A stretch of DNA of 64,000 nt. It comes from Saonia flava. GTDB lineage: Bacteria > Bacteroidota > Bacteroidia > Flavobacteriales > Flavobacteriaceae. The stretch spans positions 186,001 through 250,000 of the forward strand of contig NZ_JAATJJ010000002.1 in NCBI RefSeq assembly GCF_011927795.1, written 5' to 3'. The notes under the pieces were generated by a model, which saw only the letters and a list, made by a program, of their open reading frames with translations, was not told the origin of the DNA and searched no databases. The translations under genes and the position numbers were made by a program. This document shows positions 28,558 through 36,692 of the stretch, in pieces; position 1 is the stretch's first letter, and the number at the start of each line of letters is the position of its first letter.

Positions 28558-29406
28558 TTAATCGTTATCTTTTAGAACTAGTACGGGGATATTTGTATTA
28601 TACCCTATTTCCTTAACCAATGGGTTGGACAGTAAGCTTCCAAAAAAGAAATGTTTTTTATTAAGAAAAGCAACCATATCGCTTCCCCTACTCTCAACAA
28701 ATGTGTTTATTCCTTTGCTCACTTTTATATTGGATAAGGTATGGAAACTAAAATCCAACCCTTCTAAAATATCCTCTAACAGTATCTTATTGTTTTTTTG
28801 TTTTGTATTTAGCTCGGCCTCCTCAGAAACATGGAGTACCCTAATAGCACATTTATGGGCCTTAGCAATTTCCAAGAGATATATGAGTTCTTTTCGTTTA
28901 TAATCCGCTTTATAATCTGTAGGAAACACAATTTCCTTAGGTGGGGAAAAACTATAATTGGCGGGTACAGCAATGACCGGACAATTTGTTATTTTCTCCA
29001 TAATGGCAACCGTGTTTGTCCCAAAAATTACTGAAGATGCCCCAGTGTTCCCTTTGGTACCCATAACTATAACATCTATATCCTTTTTTGCAATAATGTT
29101 TTCCACTGCAAGAAGTAATGAATTATAGGTTGAAATGGTGTGGTATGTATGTTTTGAATTTTCTGGGTGCAATTTCAATATTTCCATTAACCTTTCCATC
29201 CCATCCTCAGAAGCCTTTTTTGCAGCTTCATATAATTTTTCTCCAGGTTCTGGAACCATCATACTATCCAGAGAATATCCAGTAACAGTGTACTTGTTCA
29301 AAAAATAGAAGTCACATTCAAAATCTTGATATAAATCCAACGCATATCGTATTGCATTCAATGCGTTTTTGGAATAATCTGTCGGTAACAATATCCTTTT
29401 TTTCAT
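28558..29406 (-). CDS. Universal stress protein, tandem UspA domains
   Basis: A 282-residue protein with two Usp domains. Domain 1 opens KKRILLPTDYSKNALNAI and has the ATP motif GTKG-x9-GT (MGTKGNTGASSVIFGTNT). Domain 2 (from about residue 150, KEIVFPTDYKADYKR) lacks that motif and ends NPLVKEIGYNTNIPVLVL. It leads the operon with the eRF1-like, ATP-cone and beta-CASP genes. Confidence 0.92.
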   Translation of the reverse strand: MKKRILLPTDYSKNALNAIRYALDLYQDFECDFYFLNKYTVTGYSLDSMMVPEPGEKLYEAAKKASEDGMERLMEILKLHPENSKHTYHTISTYNSLLLAVENIIAKKDIDVIVMGTKGNTGASSVIFGTNTVAIMEKITNCPVIAVPANYSFSPPKEIVFPTDYKADYKRKELIYLLEIAKAHKCAIRVLHVSEEAELNTKQKNNKILLEDILEGLDFSFHTLSNIKVSKGINTFVESRGSDMVAFLNKKHFFFGSLLSNPLVKEIGYNTNIPVLVLKDND

Positions 29407-29459
29407 GATGTTTTTTTAAGTTGTTACATAAAAATATAATCCTCTACCAAAGCGTGCCA

Positions 29460-29471
29460 TGATAAATATCA
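29460..29471 (-). promoter_or_regulatory. Crp-type box upstream of Usp 28558-29406
   Basis: TGATAAATATCA. The minus-strand box TATTTTTA runs 29436 to 29429, 29.5 bp from the dyad centre. The dyad overlaps the stop codon of the next Usp gene, so this operon starts inside the tail of its neighbour. Confidence 0.72.
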
Positions 29472-30314
29472 GTCTTCATCAGGAATGATTACAAATGGTA
29501 TATTTAAATAAAAACTAATGTCAAAAATGACCGGTTCCCGAAGGATTTTTTGTAAAAAACTATGATGATGTTTTACCAAAATAGCCATGTCCATATGCTC
29601 TTTTTCAATAAATTCATTTATGGCCATTGCTTTGGTTTTCTTATAAGGAACCAGGTGTTCCTCAACAATAAAATTTTGCAAAGATTTGGATAAAGCATTC
29701 TTCTTGCTGATTTGGTTTTCCTTTAAACCTTTTGCATTACTTAAGTGCAAAATATGTAATGAGGCTTTAGTAAGCGACATTATTTTACTTATATAGTTCA
29801 TCGCAAACGGGCTATATTCCTCTTCATAGTTTGCCGACAAGACCACCTTTTCAGGTTGTCTAAAATCTATTTCCTTTGGAATACATATTAGCGGGCATTT
29901 TTTAATTGTTTTTATGGCATGAATAGTATTTCCGCCAAGGAATATATCTTTTGCCCCCGTTTTTCCCTTATTGCCCATAAAAACAAAATCAATCTTCTCC
30001 TTTTGGATAATATTCTCCAGGTGATCCAGTAAATCACACTTTTTCGAAAGGGTTGTAAACGTGTGCAAAGGATTACTATCCGTATCCAGCATGATTCTGT
30101 GATAGACATGCTCCAATTCTTCAACGGATTCATCTTCCAATATTTTTAGCAAACTTTTGCCCTTTGCATTACTCGCCTTTTTCAATGCAGTGTGCTCATT
30201 AAATGTATTGAGTATATAAAAATTACATTTCTCTGCTTTAAATAATTGAGTTGCATAAAACAATGCATTGTAAGCATCATTGGAAAAATCTGTAAGCGTA
30301 AGGATGTTCAACAT
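29469..30314 (-). CDS. Universal stress protein, tandem UspA domains (divergent ATP motif)
   Basis: A 281-residue double-domain Usp. The start at 30314 (MLNILTLTDFSNDAYNALF) aligns with the other Usp genes and lies 4 bp after the upstream stop; an in-frame start at 30374 would overlap that gene. The domain-1 motif reads MGNKGKTGAKDIFLGGNT, with Gly in place of the usual Ser/Thr after the last glycine. Domain 2 has no ATP motif. Confidence 0.9.
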   Translation of the reverse strand: MLNILTLTDFSNDAYNALFYATQLFKAEKCNFYILNTFNEHTALKKASNAKGKSLLKILEDESVEELEHVYHRIMLDTDSNPLHTFTTLSKKCDLLDHLENIIQKEKIDFVFMGNKGKTGAKDIFLGGNTIHAIKTIKKCPLICIPKEIDFRQPEKVVLSANYEEEYSPFAMNYISKIMSLTKASLHILHLSNAKGLKENQISKKNALSKSLQNFIVEEHLVPYKKTKAMAINEFIEKEHMDMAILVKHHHSFLQKILREPVIFDISFYLNIPFVIIPDED

Positions 30315-30318
30315 ATTG

Positions 30319-31167
30319 TTAGTTTTTAATAATTGGTGGAAATACCATGAATGGAACATTGGTATGAAATCCAATTTGTTTGATTACGGATTTTAGAAAA
30401 AGGTTTTCAAAAAACCCATGCTGGTTTTGAATCATCACCAAAAGATTGATTTTGGTTTTCAGCTGAAAATTATTTATTGCCGAAACAACTTCTTGATCGG
30501 GCATTTCATGAAATAAATAGGAAGTATTCCTTAAAAGTTTTTCCAATTTGTTTTTTTTGGCCAATTGGTCCTCTGTTAAATCATATCCTGAATGCACATA
30601 CATAACATTTATTCTAGATATATGCTCTTTGGCCATATATAACAATTGTTTTATGTGTTCTTTTTGGTAATCAACCTCATAATCCGTTGGGAACAATATT
30701 TCTTTTGGTTTCTCATATGCAAAATTTGGTGGAATGGCAATTACTGGGCAATTTGCCTTTCTTATAACGTGCATGGTATGGGTGCCCATAAAGATTTCCT
30801 TTGCTCCGGTCGCTCCTTGTGTTCCCATTATTATGAGTTCTATATTTTCTTTTTCAACTACTTCATTTACTTCATCTACCAAGAGATTGAATGCGGCATG
30901 CTCCACAAATTTGTGCTTGTCATTTTTAAACTTCTTTTTTAGCCTTGCACTTAGTTCTTCCAATTGGGTCATTGAAGCTTCTTGATAAATATCCCCCAAG
31001 CCTATTTGTCCTGGGCTATGTAACATATAATCTGCCCTATAAATAGCAGGGGAATAGGTATGCAACAAATAAAAAACACATTCTTCCTCTGCGAATAACT
31101 GCATGGCATAATCTATTGCGTTATTGGCATTTCCTGAAAAATCTGTTGGCAATACAATACGTTTCAT
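30319..31167 (-). CDS. Universal stress protein, tandem UspA domains
   Basis: A 282-residue double-domain Usp beginning MKRIVLPTDFSGNANNAIDY. Domain 1 carries MGTQGATGAKEIFMGTHT. Domain 2 (from KEILFPTDYEVDYQK) ends KSVIKQIGFHTNVPFMVF. It is first in a two-gene Usp operon and divergent from thioredoxin, sharing one Crp-type box. Confidence 0.92.
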   Translation of the reverse strand: MKRIVLPTDFSGNANNAIDYAMQLFAEEECVFYLLHTYSPAIYRADYMLHSPGQIGLGDIYQEASMTQLEELSARLKKKFKNDKHKFVEHAAFNLLVDEVNEVVEKENIELIIMGTQGATGAKEIFMGTHTMHVIRKANCPVIAIPPNFAYEKPKEILFPTDYEVDYQKEHIKQLLYMAKEHISRINVMYVHSGYDLTEDQLAKKNKLEKLLRNTSYLFHEMPDQEVVSAINNFQLKTKINLLVMIQNQHGFFENLFLKSVIKQIGFHTNVPFMVFPPIIKN

Positions 31168-31224
31168 GATATTCCTTTTTAAATTAAGTTTCCCAAAACT
31201 AGGATATGGGTACAGAACAAACCA

Positions 31225-31236
31225 TGATATATGTCA
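31225..31236. promoter_or_regulatory. Shared Crp-type box between Usp and thioredoxin
   Basis: TGATATATGTCA lies midway between two divergent genes. Toward the Usp, TAGTTTTG (31201 to 31194) is a full -7 match at 29.5 bp from the dyad centre. Toward thioredoxin, TAAATTGC at 31259 is 28.5 bp away. Dyad-to-ATG distances are 58 and 51 bp. Confidence 0.78.
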
Positions 31237-31286
31237 GTTCATTAACTATACATTTTAGTAAATTGCATGTAAAACAGAAATAAAAA

Positions 31287-31586
31287 ATGAAAGGATCTTT
31301 TAATACTATAATAAATTCCGATATACCCGTTCTCGTTGATTTTTATGCTGATTGGTGTGGTCCCTGTAAGATGTTGGCACCCATTTTAGAGCAAGTAAAA
31401 GATGAGCTGGGGGATGCCATTAAGATTGTAAAAATTGATGTTGATAAAAATCAGTCCATTTCTGGGAAATATCAAGTTAGAGGTGTTCCAACCATGATTT
31501 TGTTCAAGAAAGGAAAACTACTATGGAGACAATCTGGTGTATTACAAAAATCTGATATTGTTAATGTAATAAAGTCGCACAATTGA
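31287..31586 (+). CDS. Thioredoxin
   Basis: A 99-residue thioredoxin with the active site WCGPCK (about residues 23-28) in DFYADWCGPCKMLAPIL, the cis-Pro loop GVPTMILF and the C-terminal helix. It reduces protein disulfides in the cytoplasm. It is a single gene under the shared box and ends at a strong hairpin. This is probably a stress-specific copy rather than the housekeeping one, judged only from its neighbours. Confidence 0.96.
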   Translation: MKGSFNTIINSDIPVLVDFYADWCGPCKMLAPILEQVKDELGDAIKIVKIDVDKNQSISGKYQVRGVPTMILFKKGKLLWRQSGVLQKSDIVNVIKSHN

Positions 31587-31621
31587 ATTTCCCATTAGTG
31601 AAAGTCTAATGATAATAAATA

Positions 31622-31660
31622 TAATAGGGCCGAGTGCATTAAATGCACTCGGCCCTATTA
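31622..31660. terminator. Bidirectional hairpin between thioredoxin and the GerW-like gene
   Basis: A near-perfect palindrome with 19 bp arms, 31622-31640 and 31642-31660, core GGGCCGAGTGCATT. It is the strongest stem noticed in the window, sits between two convergent genes and has T-rich flanks on neither side beyond a few bases. A two-way terminator is the likely role. Confidence 0.75.
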
Positions 31661-31681
31661 GCAATAAGTTGAACAAGTACT

Positions 31682-32053
31682 TTATGCCGTAGCTGTTTCT
31701 TTACTCCGGTTGCTTTCTGTTATTTTTTCAATAATATCAGGTACTTTTTCAAAAAGAGTGGCCAAACCTTTGGTTTTTCCTGCAGCCAAAAATGAAATTT
31801 CATCATCTTTACTTACCAAAAAACCAATTGGTTCTATTCCTATACCCGCACCAGCTCCCATTCCCTGTCCGGAACGTGTTTTAGATTCAGTTCCTTCTCC
31901 TCCTCCAGAACCAAACCCCATTCCTACCTTAATAACGGGTACACATTTAAATTCTCCCAATTCAAATTGTTCCCCGACCACTGTTTCCGTCTTGGCTTCG
32001 GACTTAATAAAATCAGTGATCTTTCCTAATAATTCTTCAAAATGTAATTCCAT
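31682..32053 (-). CDS. GerW/YtfJ-family protein
   Basis: A 123-residue protein with the Gly-rich centre of the GerW (YtfJ) family: VIKVGMGFGSGGGEG followed by GMGAGAGIGIEPIGFLVSKDDEISFL. In Bacillus the family is needed in spores, but homologues occur widely in non-sporulating bacteria with unknown role. The gene is 12 bp downstream of a disrupted DUF2953-like frame, which repeats the ytfI-ytfJ order of Bacillus. Confidence 0.85.
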   Translation of the reverse strand: MELHFEELLGKITDFIKSEAKTETVVGEQFELGEFKCVPVIKVGMGFGSGGGEGTESKTRSGQGMGAGAGIGIEPIGFLVSKDDEISFLAAGKTKGLATLFEKVPDIIEKITESNRSKETATA

Positions 32054-32065
32054 AATAGTATTATT

Positions 32066-32562
32066 TTAATGATGAATAAATGATTTAAGCATATATATTA
32101 ATCTTCCCTGCATACGAAGTATCATTTGAACCTGTCCATTATAATTCACATGAAATCTTTCTTTTCTGTAATTTAGAATGAAAAATAGGGGGTATAATTT
32201 TGCATTTAAAGTATAATCCCCTGTATCTATGTTCAAAAAGAATTTCTTAATTTTAAAGGACCTTAGTATTCTATATATTTGAATACCCCCTTTTCTCCTA
32301 CTTTTCTTTTTAACAGTTTTCTTCTTTTTTTTCTGTTCTTCTGTTTTTCCTTTTCTAAATGGATAGTAATAAAAGGTTAAAAAAAAACCTTGGTTTTAAT
32401 TCTCAAAATTTCTGTGTCATGGCTTTCAATACCCACCTTGATCAAACCTGGTAATTGAATGTAGTATTGGTTTGTTTCGGTTTCTACATATATAATAATG
32501 GGTACAAATAAAAAATATATGAGCACAACTCCAATGAACGCAAAAAAAACAGATAACAACAT
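32066..32562 (-). pseudogene. DUF2953/YtfI-like gene split by a frameshift at a 9-base homopolymer
   Basis: The first frame (32562 to 32377) gives a membrane segment and KVGIESHDTEILRIKTKVFF and then stops within a run of nine T (plus-strand A at 32379-32387). The next frame stays open from the run to TAA at 32066 and encodes a plausible continuation: FYYYPFRKGKTEEQ, a Lys-rich linker, IYRILRSFKIKKFFLNIDTG and DYTLNAKLYPLFFILNYRKE, which is the DUF2953 pattern. One extra T would restore a protein of 165 residues. It may be a true frameshift, a sequencing error, or a slippage site that still makes some full product. It has a Crp-type box upstream. Confidence 0.72.
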
Positions 32563-32609
32563 GATCTTAATTTTTATATAAAGTAATTTAATTCAAACAA
32601 CTACCACAA

Positions 32610-32621
32610 TGACCTAGGTCA
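32610..32621 (-). promoter_or_regulatory. Crp-type box upstream of the DUF2953-like/GerW operon
   Basis: TGACCTAGGTCA, a perfect palindrome. At the standard 29.5 bp spacing the minus strand reads TTACTTTA (32586 to 32579), a weak -7 box with two mismatches. Dyad to ATG is 48 bp. Confidence 0.6.
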
Positions 32622-32666
32622 TAGAGGCATCGTTTTTGTAATCGAAAAGTGTAATGAAGTATGATA

Positions 32667-33635
32667 CTAATTAGAATCCAAACTCTGCCATGCTAGTGCT
32701 GCTGGACCCAATACGGCATTTGAACTGGGAGAGCTGGATATTAAGACCTTTATCTTCTTTTTATAAGCATTAAAGAGATTTTCTTCCATACTGGAAATAA
32801 TAGGATCAAGAAGTATTTTCCCAGCATTACTTAGCCCACCTGTTAGAATAAAAGCTTCTGGGTCCAAATGTGCTGCAGTATCTGCCATCTTACTTCCCAA
32901 GATTTTTCCTGTATATTCAAAAGCTTTAAGGGCTATTACATCTCCATTGAGAGCAGCCTCAGAAATTTTTTGGCCAGAAAGCTCCTTAAAACTCAATTTC
33001 TTTAAGGGTGATTCGATATTCATCTCGGAAATCAGCTCAAAAACGGTACGTCTTATACCTGTTACAGAAGCATAGGTTTCCAAACATCCTTTTAGTCCAC
33101 AGTTGCATTGTCTACCATTTGGAAAAACGTTTACATGACCTAATTCACCAGCCATTCCATTGGCGCCAGTAATCAATGCTCCATGGCTTACCAATCCACT
33201 TCCGAGTCCCGTTCCCAGAGTAAGCACTACAAAATCTTTCATCCCCTTGGCCATACCAAAATGCATTTCTCCCAATGCTGCTGCATTGGCATCATTTGTA
33301 ATGGTTAGAGGCAAATCAAGAATCCTATTGATACTATCTGTAATGGGGACATAATCCCCCCACTTAAAATTTGGAGGGTGTTCCATTTTCCCCGTATTAA
33401 AATTGGCATTTGGAGCACCTATACCAATTGCCAACAATTGTTGCTCTTTTTGAAGTTTAGATTTTAAATTGGAAATTTCTTTTTCTATTTTTTTTTGAAA
33501 TATTGAAAAAGAAGATTGTGCTTGGGTATCAAAAAAACTATTGGCCAAAATATCTCCGTTTCGGTTAACTAAACCAAGCTTCGTGTAGGTACCTCCAATA
33601 TCTATTCCCAAAACATATTCTTTTTCTTCTTTCAT
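32667..33635 (-). CDS. ROK-family sugar kinase
   Basis: A 322-residue cytoplasmic protein of the ROK family. The start at 33635 (MKEEKEYVLGIDIGGTYTKLGLV) puts the phosphate-binding loop at the N-terminus; a start 9 codons further upstream has little support. ITNDANAAALGE holds the catalytic Asp, TLGTGLGSG the ATP loop, and GRQCNCGLKGCLETYAS the zinc-binding CxCGxxGCxE. No HTH is present, so it is a glucokinase or related kinase and not a repressor. It shares a Crp-type box with the divergent small gene. Confidence 0.9.
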   Translation of the reverse strand: MKEEKEYVLGIDIGGTYTKLGLVNRNGDILANSFFDTQAQSSFSIFQKKIEKEISNLKSKLQKEQQLLAIGIGAPNANFNTGKMEHPPNFKWGDYVPITDSINRILDLPLTITNDANAAALGEMHFGMAKGMKDFVVLTLGTGLGSGLVSHGALITGANGMAGELGHVNVFPNGRQCNCGLKGCLETYASVTGIRRTVFELISEMNIESPLKKLSFKELSGQKISEAALNGDVIALKAFEYTGKILGSKMADTAAHLDPEAFILTGGLSNAGKILLDPIISSMEENLFNAYKKKIKVLISSSPSSNAVLGPAALAWQSLDSN

Positions 33636-33692
33636 ATTAATTCTTATTGTTAACCTAATCACAAAGAGAAAGAAGAATAAAAACCCTAGAAA

Positions 33693-33704
33693 TGATATAT
33701 GTCA
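33693..33704. promoter_or_regulatory. Shared Crp-type box between ROK kinase and HMA-like gene
   Basis: TGATATATGTCA. Toward the plus strand TATTTTTG at 33728-33735 is a full -7 match at 29.5 bp from the centre. Toward the ROK gene, TCTCTTTG (33669 to 33662) is at the same distance with one mismatch. Dyad-to-ATG distances are 45 and 58 bp. Confidence 0.78.
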
Positions 33705-33749
33705 TTTTATCCATGATTTAATGGTCTTATTTTTGAAAAAATATTTCCT

Positions 33750-34022
33750 ATGAAAACACGTGCGAAACTAAAAAACTTCACCTCTTTAGATAATAAATCT
33801 ATTATTTTAAGAAACTTAAGTAGAATATTGGATATCCGAATCGTAGACTTGGATGAAAATGAACATGCCATTACTTTTTTATATGATTCCACTAACGCTT
33901 TGGAAAAAGTAAAAAGAGAATTAACAAGAATTGGTTTTCCCATATGCAACATTCAGAAAAACGATGTTTATTCCATTGAGAACAAATTCTACCCTAATCT
34001 TCAAAAGAAATCTTTTGCATAA
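33750..34022 (+). CDS. HMA-like small protein without the metal-binding cysteines
   Basis: A 90-residue protein whose order of strands and helices (LKNFTSLDNKSIILRNLSRI, DIRIVDLDENEHAITFLYD, ALEKVKRELTRIGFPI) follows the ferredoxin-like heavy-metal-associated domain, and in particular the product of 49695-49964. The CxxC metal site is absent: the equivalent loop reads TSLDNKS. It may be a regulatory or dimerisation relative of HMA proteins. A perfect promoter element set supports that it is expressed. Confidence 0.65.
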   Translation: MKTRAKLKNFTSLDNKSIILRNLSRILDIRIVDLDENEHAITFLYDSTNALEKVKRELTRIGFPICNIQKNDVYSIENKFYPNLQKKSFA

Positions 34023-34027
34023 AAGCT

Positions 34028-34879
34028 CTATTCAACCAAGTGCGAAACCAATAGTGGAACCTTGGAATTAAAAGCCATTTTATTTACAACATTCTCGTGA
34101 ATAAGCTTTTCAATAGTACTATGCCAATAGTCCAAGATAGCAATCATGCCTATCTCCTCATTTTCATCCACCATTTTAGTTATTGCAGGTACTATTTTTA
34201 ATTTGGTATCTATATCAACCATTTCATATGGGAGTTCTTTCAACTTTTTTTCCAAAACTTTTTTTGCCTTTGTCTGCTGAGGCGTTAATTGCAAACTGTT
34301 TTTTACATGGGTCACTATGATTTTGGAACCCCAAAGTTTAGCAATTCTCTTAAAGGGCTGTAGTTCGTATTCTTCATATAAATGCTCATACCCCGTTGAA
34401 AAAACTATCTTATTTAGTTTGTTAAAAACATAATTCTCGGGTACCGCTATCAAAGTACAAAAATCAATCTCTTTAATAACTTTTGCGGTATTACTGCCCA
34501 AAAAAACTTCTTGTAATCCCGTAGCCCCTTTGGTACCCATTATGATAAAATCAATTCCCTTATCAATAACTGTTTTACCTATTGCATTAAGTAAGGAATC
34601 TGCTATTGCCAAAGTTTTAAGCTGGTGTTTTTTAACATTGCTCTTACGTTTAGCTTCATCCACTACATGGGAAAGATTTCTCAATATTTTATTTTCAATA
34701 TCTTTATACAATCTAGTGTTGCGTTCTTCGCTAATACCTCCTCCTATACTAGATGTCCCTTTATGGTATGCATGTAAAATGTAAAATGTACATTCTTCAT
34801 TTTTAAACAAACCAATGGCATAATTAATGGCATTTGTTGCATTTTCCGAAAAATCTGTTGGCAGCAATATATGTTTCAT
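34028..34879 (-). CDS. Universal stress protein, tandem UspA domains
   Basis: A 283-residue double-domain Usp (MKHILLPTDFSENATNAINY). Domain 1 has MGTKGATGLQEVFLGSNT. Domain 2 begins near KIVFSTGYEHLYEEY and is less typical, with TGY in place of TDY. It ends the three-gene Usp operon that starts at 36607. Confidence 0.91.
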   Translation of the reverse strand: MKHILLPTDFSENATNAINYAIGLFKNEECTFYILHAYHKGTSSIGGGISEERNTRLYKDIENKILRNLSHVVDEAKRKSNVKKHQLKTLAIADSLLNAIGKTVIDKGIDFIIMGTKGATGLQEVFLGSNTAKVIKEIDFCTLIAVPENYVFNKLNKIVFSTGYEHLYEEYELQPFKRIAKLWGSKIIVTHVKNSLQLTPQQTKAKKVLEKKLKELPYEMVDIDTKLKIVPAITKMVDENEEIGMIAILDYWHSTIEKLIHENVVNKMAFNSKVPLLVSHLVE

Positions 34880-34891
34880 AGGGTTTAGTAT

Positions 34892-35740
34892 TTAATTAAT
34901 ACCAGGCAAAACCAATAATGGGGCTGTAGAGGTAAATCCTATTTTTGAAATCACAGGTTCCTGATTCAATTTTTCCATAAATGTGTGTTTCGAATGTACC
35001 AATACAACCATATCTGCATTGTTTTCCTTACTGTAATTGATTATTTCTTTGGTCACAGTAGATTTTAGGGTCACTTTATGAAATGAATAATTCAAGTCTT
35101 TCAATCTTTCTTTCAGAATCTTTTTGTTCACCTCTTGCTCTTCGGTAAGATTAAATTCTTGGGCAACATGAAAAATAAGAATCTTAGATTGCCATAATTT
35201 CACCAATTCTATTAATTCCGAAAAACTATTTTTATCGAAAAAATAGGTGTAATCCGAAGGCAAGACAATTGTCTTAAGGGATTGAAAGTTAAAAGAATCT
35301 GGAATGGCAATAATTGGACAGTTATCAACAGTTTTAATAACCTTTACTGTATTGCTTCCCATAAAAATCTTCTTTGCCCCCGTTGCCCCTTTAGTTCCCA
35401 TTACAATCATATCCAGGTCTTTTTCGTGAACAAAATCCTTGATTGTCCTTGCCAAATCATTTTGTATGGAGATAACCTCAAAAGAATGATTGGGGTTAGA
35501 ATGATTCTCATTTATATACCCCAAAACTTCCTCCAACTCTCCTTTGGACTCCTTATCCATTGAATCATAAATTATCCCAGACCTAGTTGAGCTTCTTTGC
35601 CCAACAAGGTTTTTAGTTTTTGGTTCGTAAGTATGTAATAGATAAAACTTACAAGAAATATTTGCGTACAATTTCAAAGCTGTAAAAATGGCATTCCAGG
35701 CATTTGGGGAGAAATCGGTAGGTAACAGAATATGTTTCAT
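34892..35740 (-). CDS. Universal stress protein, tandem UspA domains
   Basis: A 282-residue double-domain Usp (MKHILLPTDFSPNAWNAIFT). Domain 1 has MGTKGATGAKKIFMGSNT. Domain 2 opens KTIVLPSDYTYFFDKNSF and ends PVISKIGFTSTAPLLVLP. It is second in the operon, with 12-21 bp spacers on each side. Confidence 0.92.
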   Translation of the reverse strand: MKHILLPTDFSPNAWNAIFTALKLYANISCKFYLLHTYEPKTKNLVGQRSSTRSGIIYDSMDKESKGELEEVLGYINENHSNPNHSFEVISIQNDLARTIKDFVHEKDLDMIVMGTKGATGAKKIFMGSNTVKVIKTVDNCPIIAIPDSFNFQSLKTIVLPSDYTYFFDKNSFSELIELVKLWQSKILIFHVAQEFNLTEEQEVNKKILKERLKDLNYSFHKVTLKSTVTKEIINYSKENNADMVVLVHSKHTFMEKLNQEPVISKIGFTSTAPLLVLPGIN

Positions 35741-35761
35741 ATTTTCTTATTTAACATTAAA

Positions 35762-36607
35762 TCATCTAGGTAAGTTTTGCATAACTAGAAAAGGAATTTT
35801 TACATTTAGTCCAATTTTATCCACTGTGGACCTATAGAGCATATCTTCTACAATAGAATGTCTAGAATTTATCATTACAAGCATATCCATGTTTTTCTTG
35901 TTGATATATTCAACAATGGCCTTGGCTTTATTCTTTACCTGGGTGGTTTCAAAAAAGAGACGCGAACTAGGTAGGGATTCCTTTAAAAAAAGTTTATTGT
36001 CTTCTTGCCTATTGCTCAAAAAATCAAAGTCGGTAATATGTAGGCAGTGTATCTCTGACTTAAATTCCCCAGCCAATTCGTTTAAGAGCTTTAACTCTCT
36101 TCTTTTAAAGGGCAACATATAATCTGTAGGGAAAAGAATTCTTTTTGGCTGTTTATATTCATAGTCTTTTGGAATTGCCATTACGGGGCATTGTACATAT
36201 TTAAATACCTGTACCGTATGGCTCCCAAAAGTATCTTTCTTATCATCTGTTTGACCTTTAGTCCCCATAATGACCAGATCTATATTTATTTGATTTACAA
36301 AGTCATTTACCGCATCTACTAATGAGTTAAATGATGAAAGTATCTCATACTGGTGTTTTGGGTTAGCTATAGGATCAGTGATCTTCTTTAAAATCTCGTT
36401 CAACTTTTTGTCCGACTCTTTTTTGGTCCTTTTTTTTAGTTCTTCAATAGACTCACCATCACTCTTTTTAAACGGGCCATAAACCTCATCTGCATAGGCA
36501 TGTAAAAAGTAAAAAATAGCTCTTTCACATTTATAAATTTTTGTAGCATACTCTATGGCATGCATTGCGTTTTCAGAAAAATCTGTAGGAATTAAAACGG
36601 TTCTCAT
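35762..36607 (-). CDS. Universal stress protein, tandem UspA domains
   Basis: A 281-residue double-domain Usp. The start at 36607 (MRTVLIPTDFSENAMHAIEY) matches its paralogues; a start 15 codons earlier would run past the -7 box region and is rejected. Domain 1 has MGTKGQTDDKKDTFGSHT, with the loop changed but the glycines and Ser kept. Domain 2 starts RILFPTDYMLPFKRRE. It is first in the operon. Confidence 0.91.
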   Translation of the reverse strand: MRTVLIPTDFSENAMHAIEYATKIYKCERAIFYFLHAYADEVYGPFKKSDGESIEELKKRTKKESDKKLNEILKKITDPIANPKHQYEILSSFNSLVDAVNDFVNQINIDLVIMGTKGQTDDKKDTFGSHTVQVFKYVQCPVMAIPKDYEYKQPKRILFPTDYMLPFKRRELKLLNELAGEFKSEIHCLHITDFDFLSNRQEDNKLFLKESLPSSRLFFETTQVKNKAKAIVEYINKKNMDMLVMINSRHSIVEDMLYRSTVDKIGLNVKIPFLVMQNLPR

Positions 36608-36655
36608 AAACTGTATTCTTTCCTCAAAAATATAGGAAAGTACAAATAGCAACTA

Positions 36656-36667
36656 TGATAATTATCA
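36656..36667 (-). promoter_or_regulatory. Crp-type box upstream of the three-gene Usp operon
   Basis: TGATAATTATCA, identical to the box at 7925. The minus-strand TATTTTTG (36632 to 36625) is a full -7 match 29.5 bp from the dyad centre. Dyad to ATG is 49 bp. Confidence 0.78.
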
Positions 36668-36692
36668 GTTGGTTATGAGAAAAAATTGAAGG

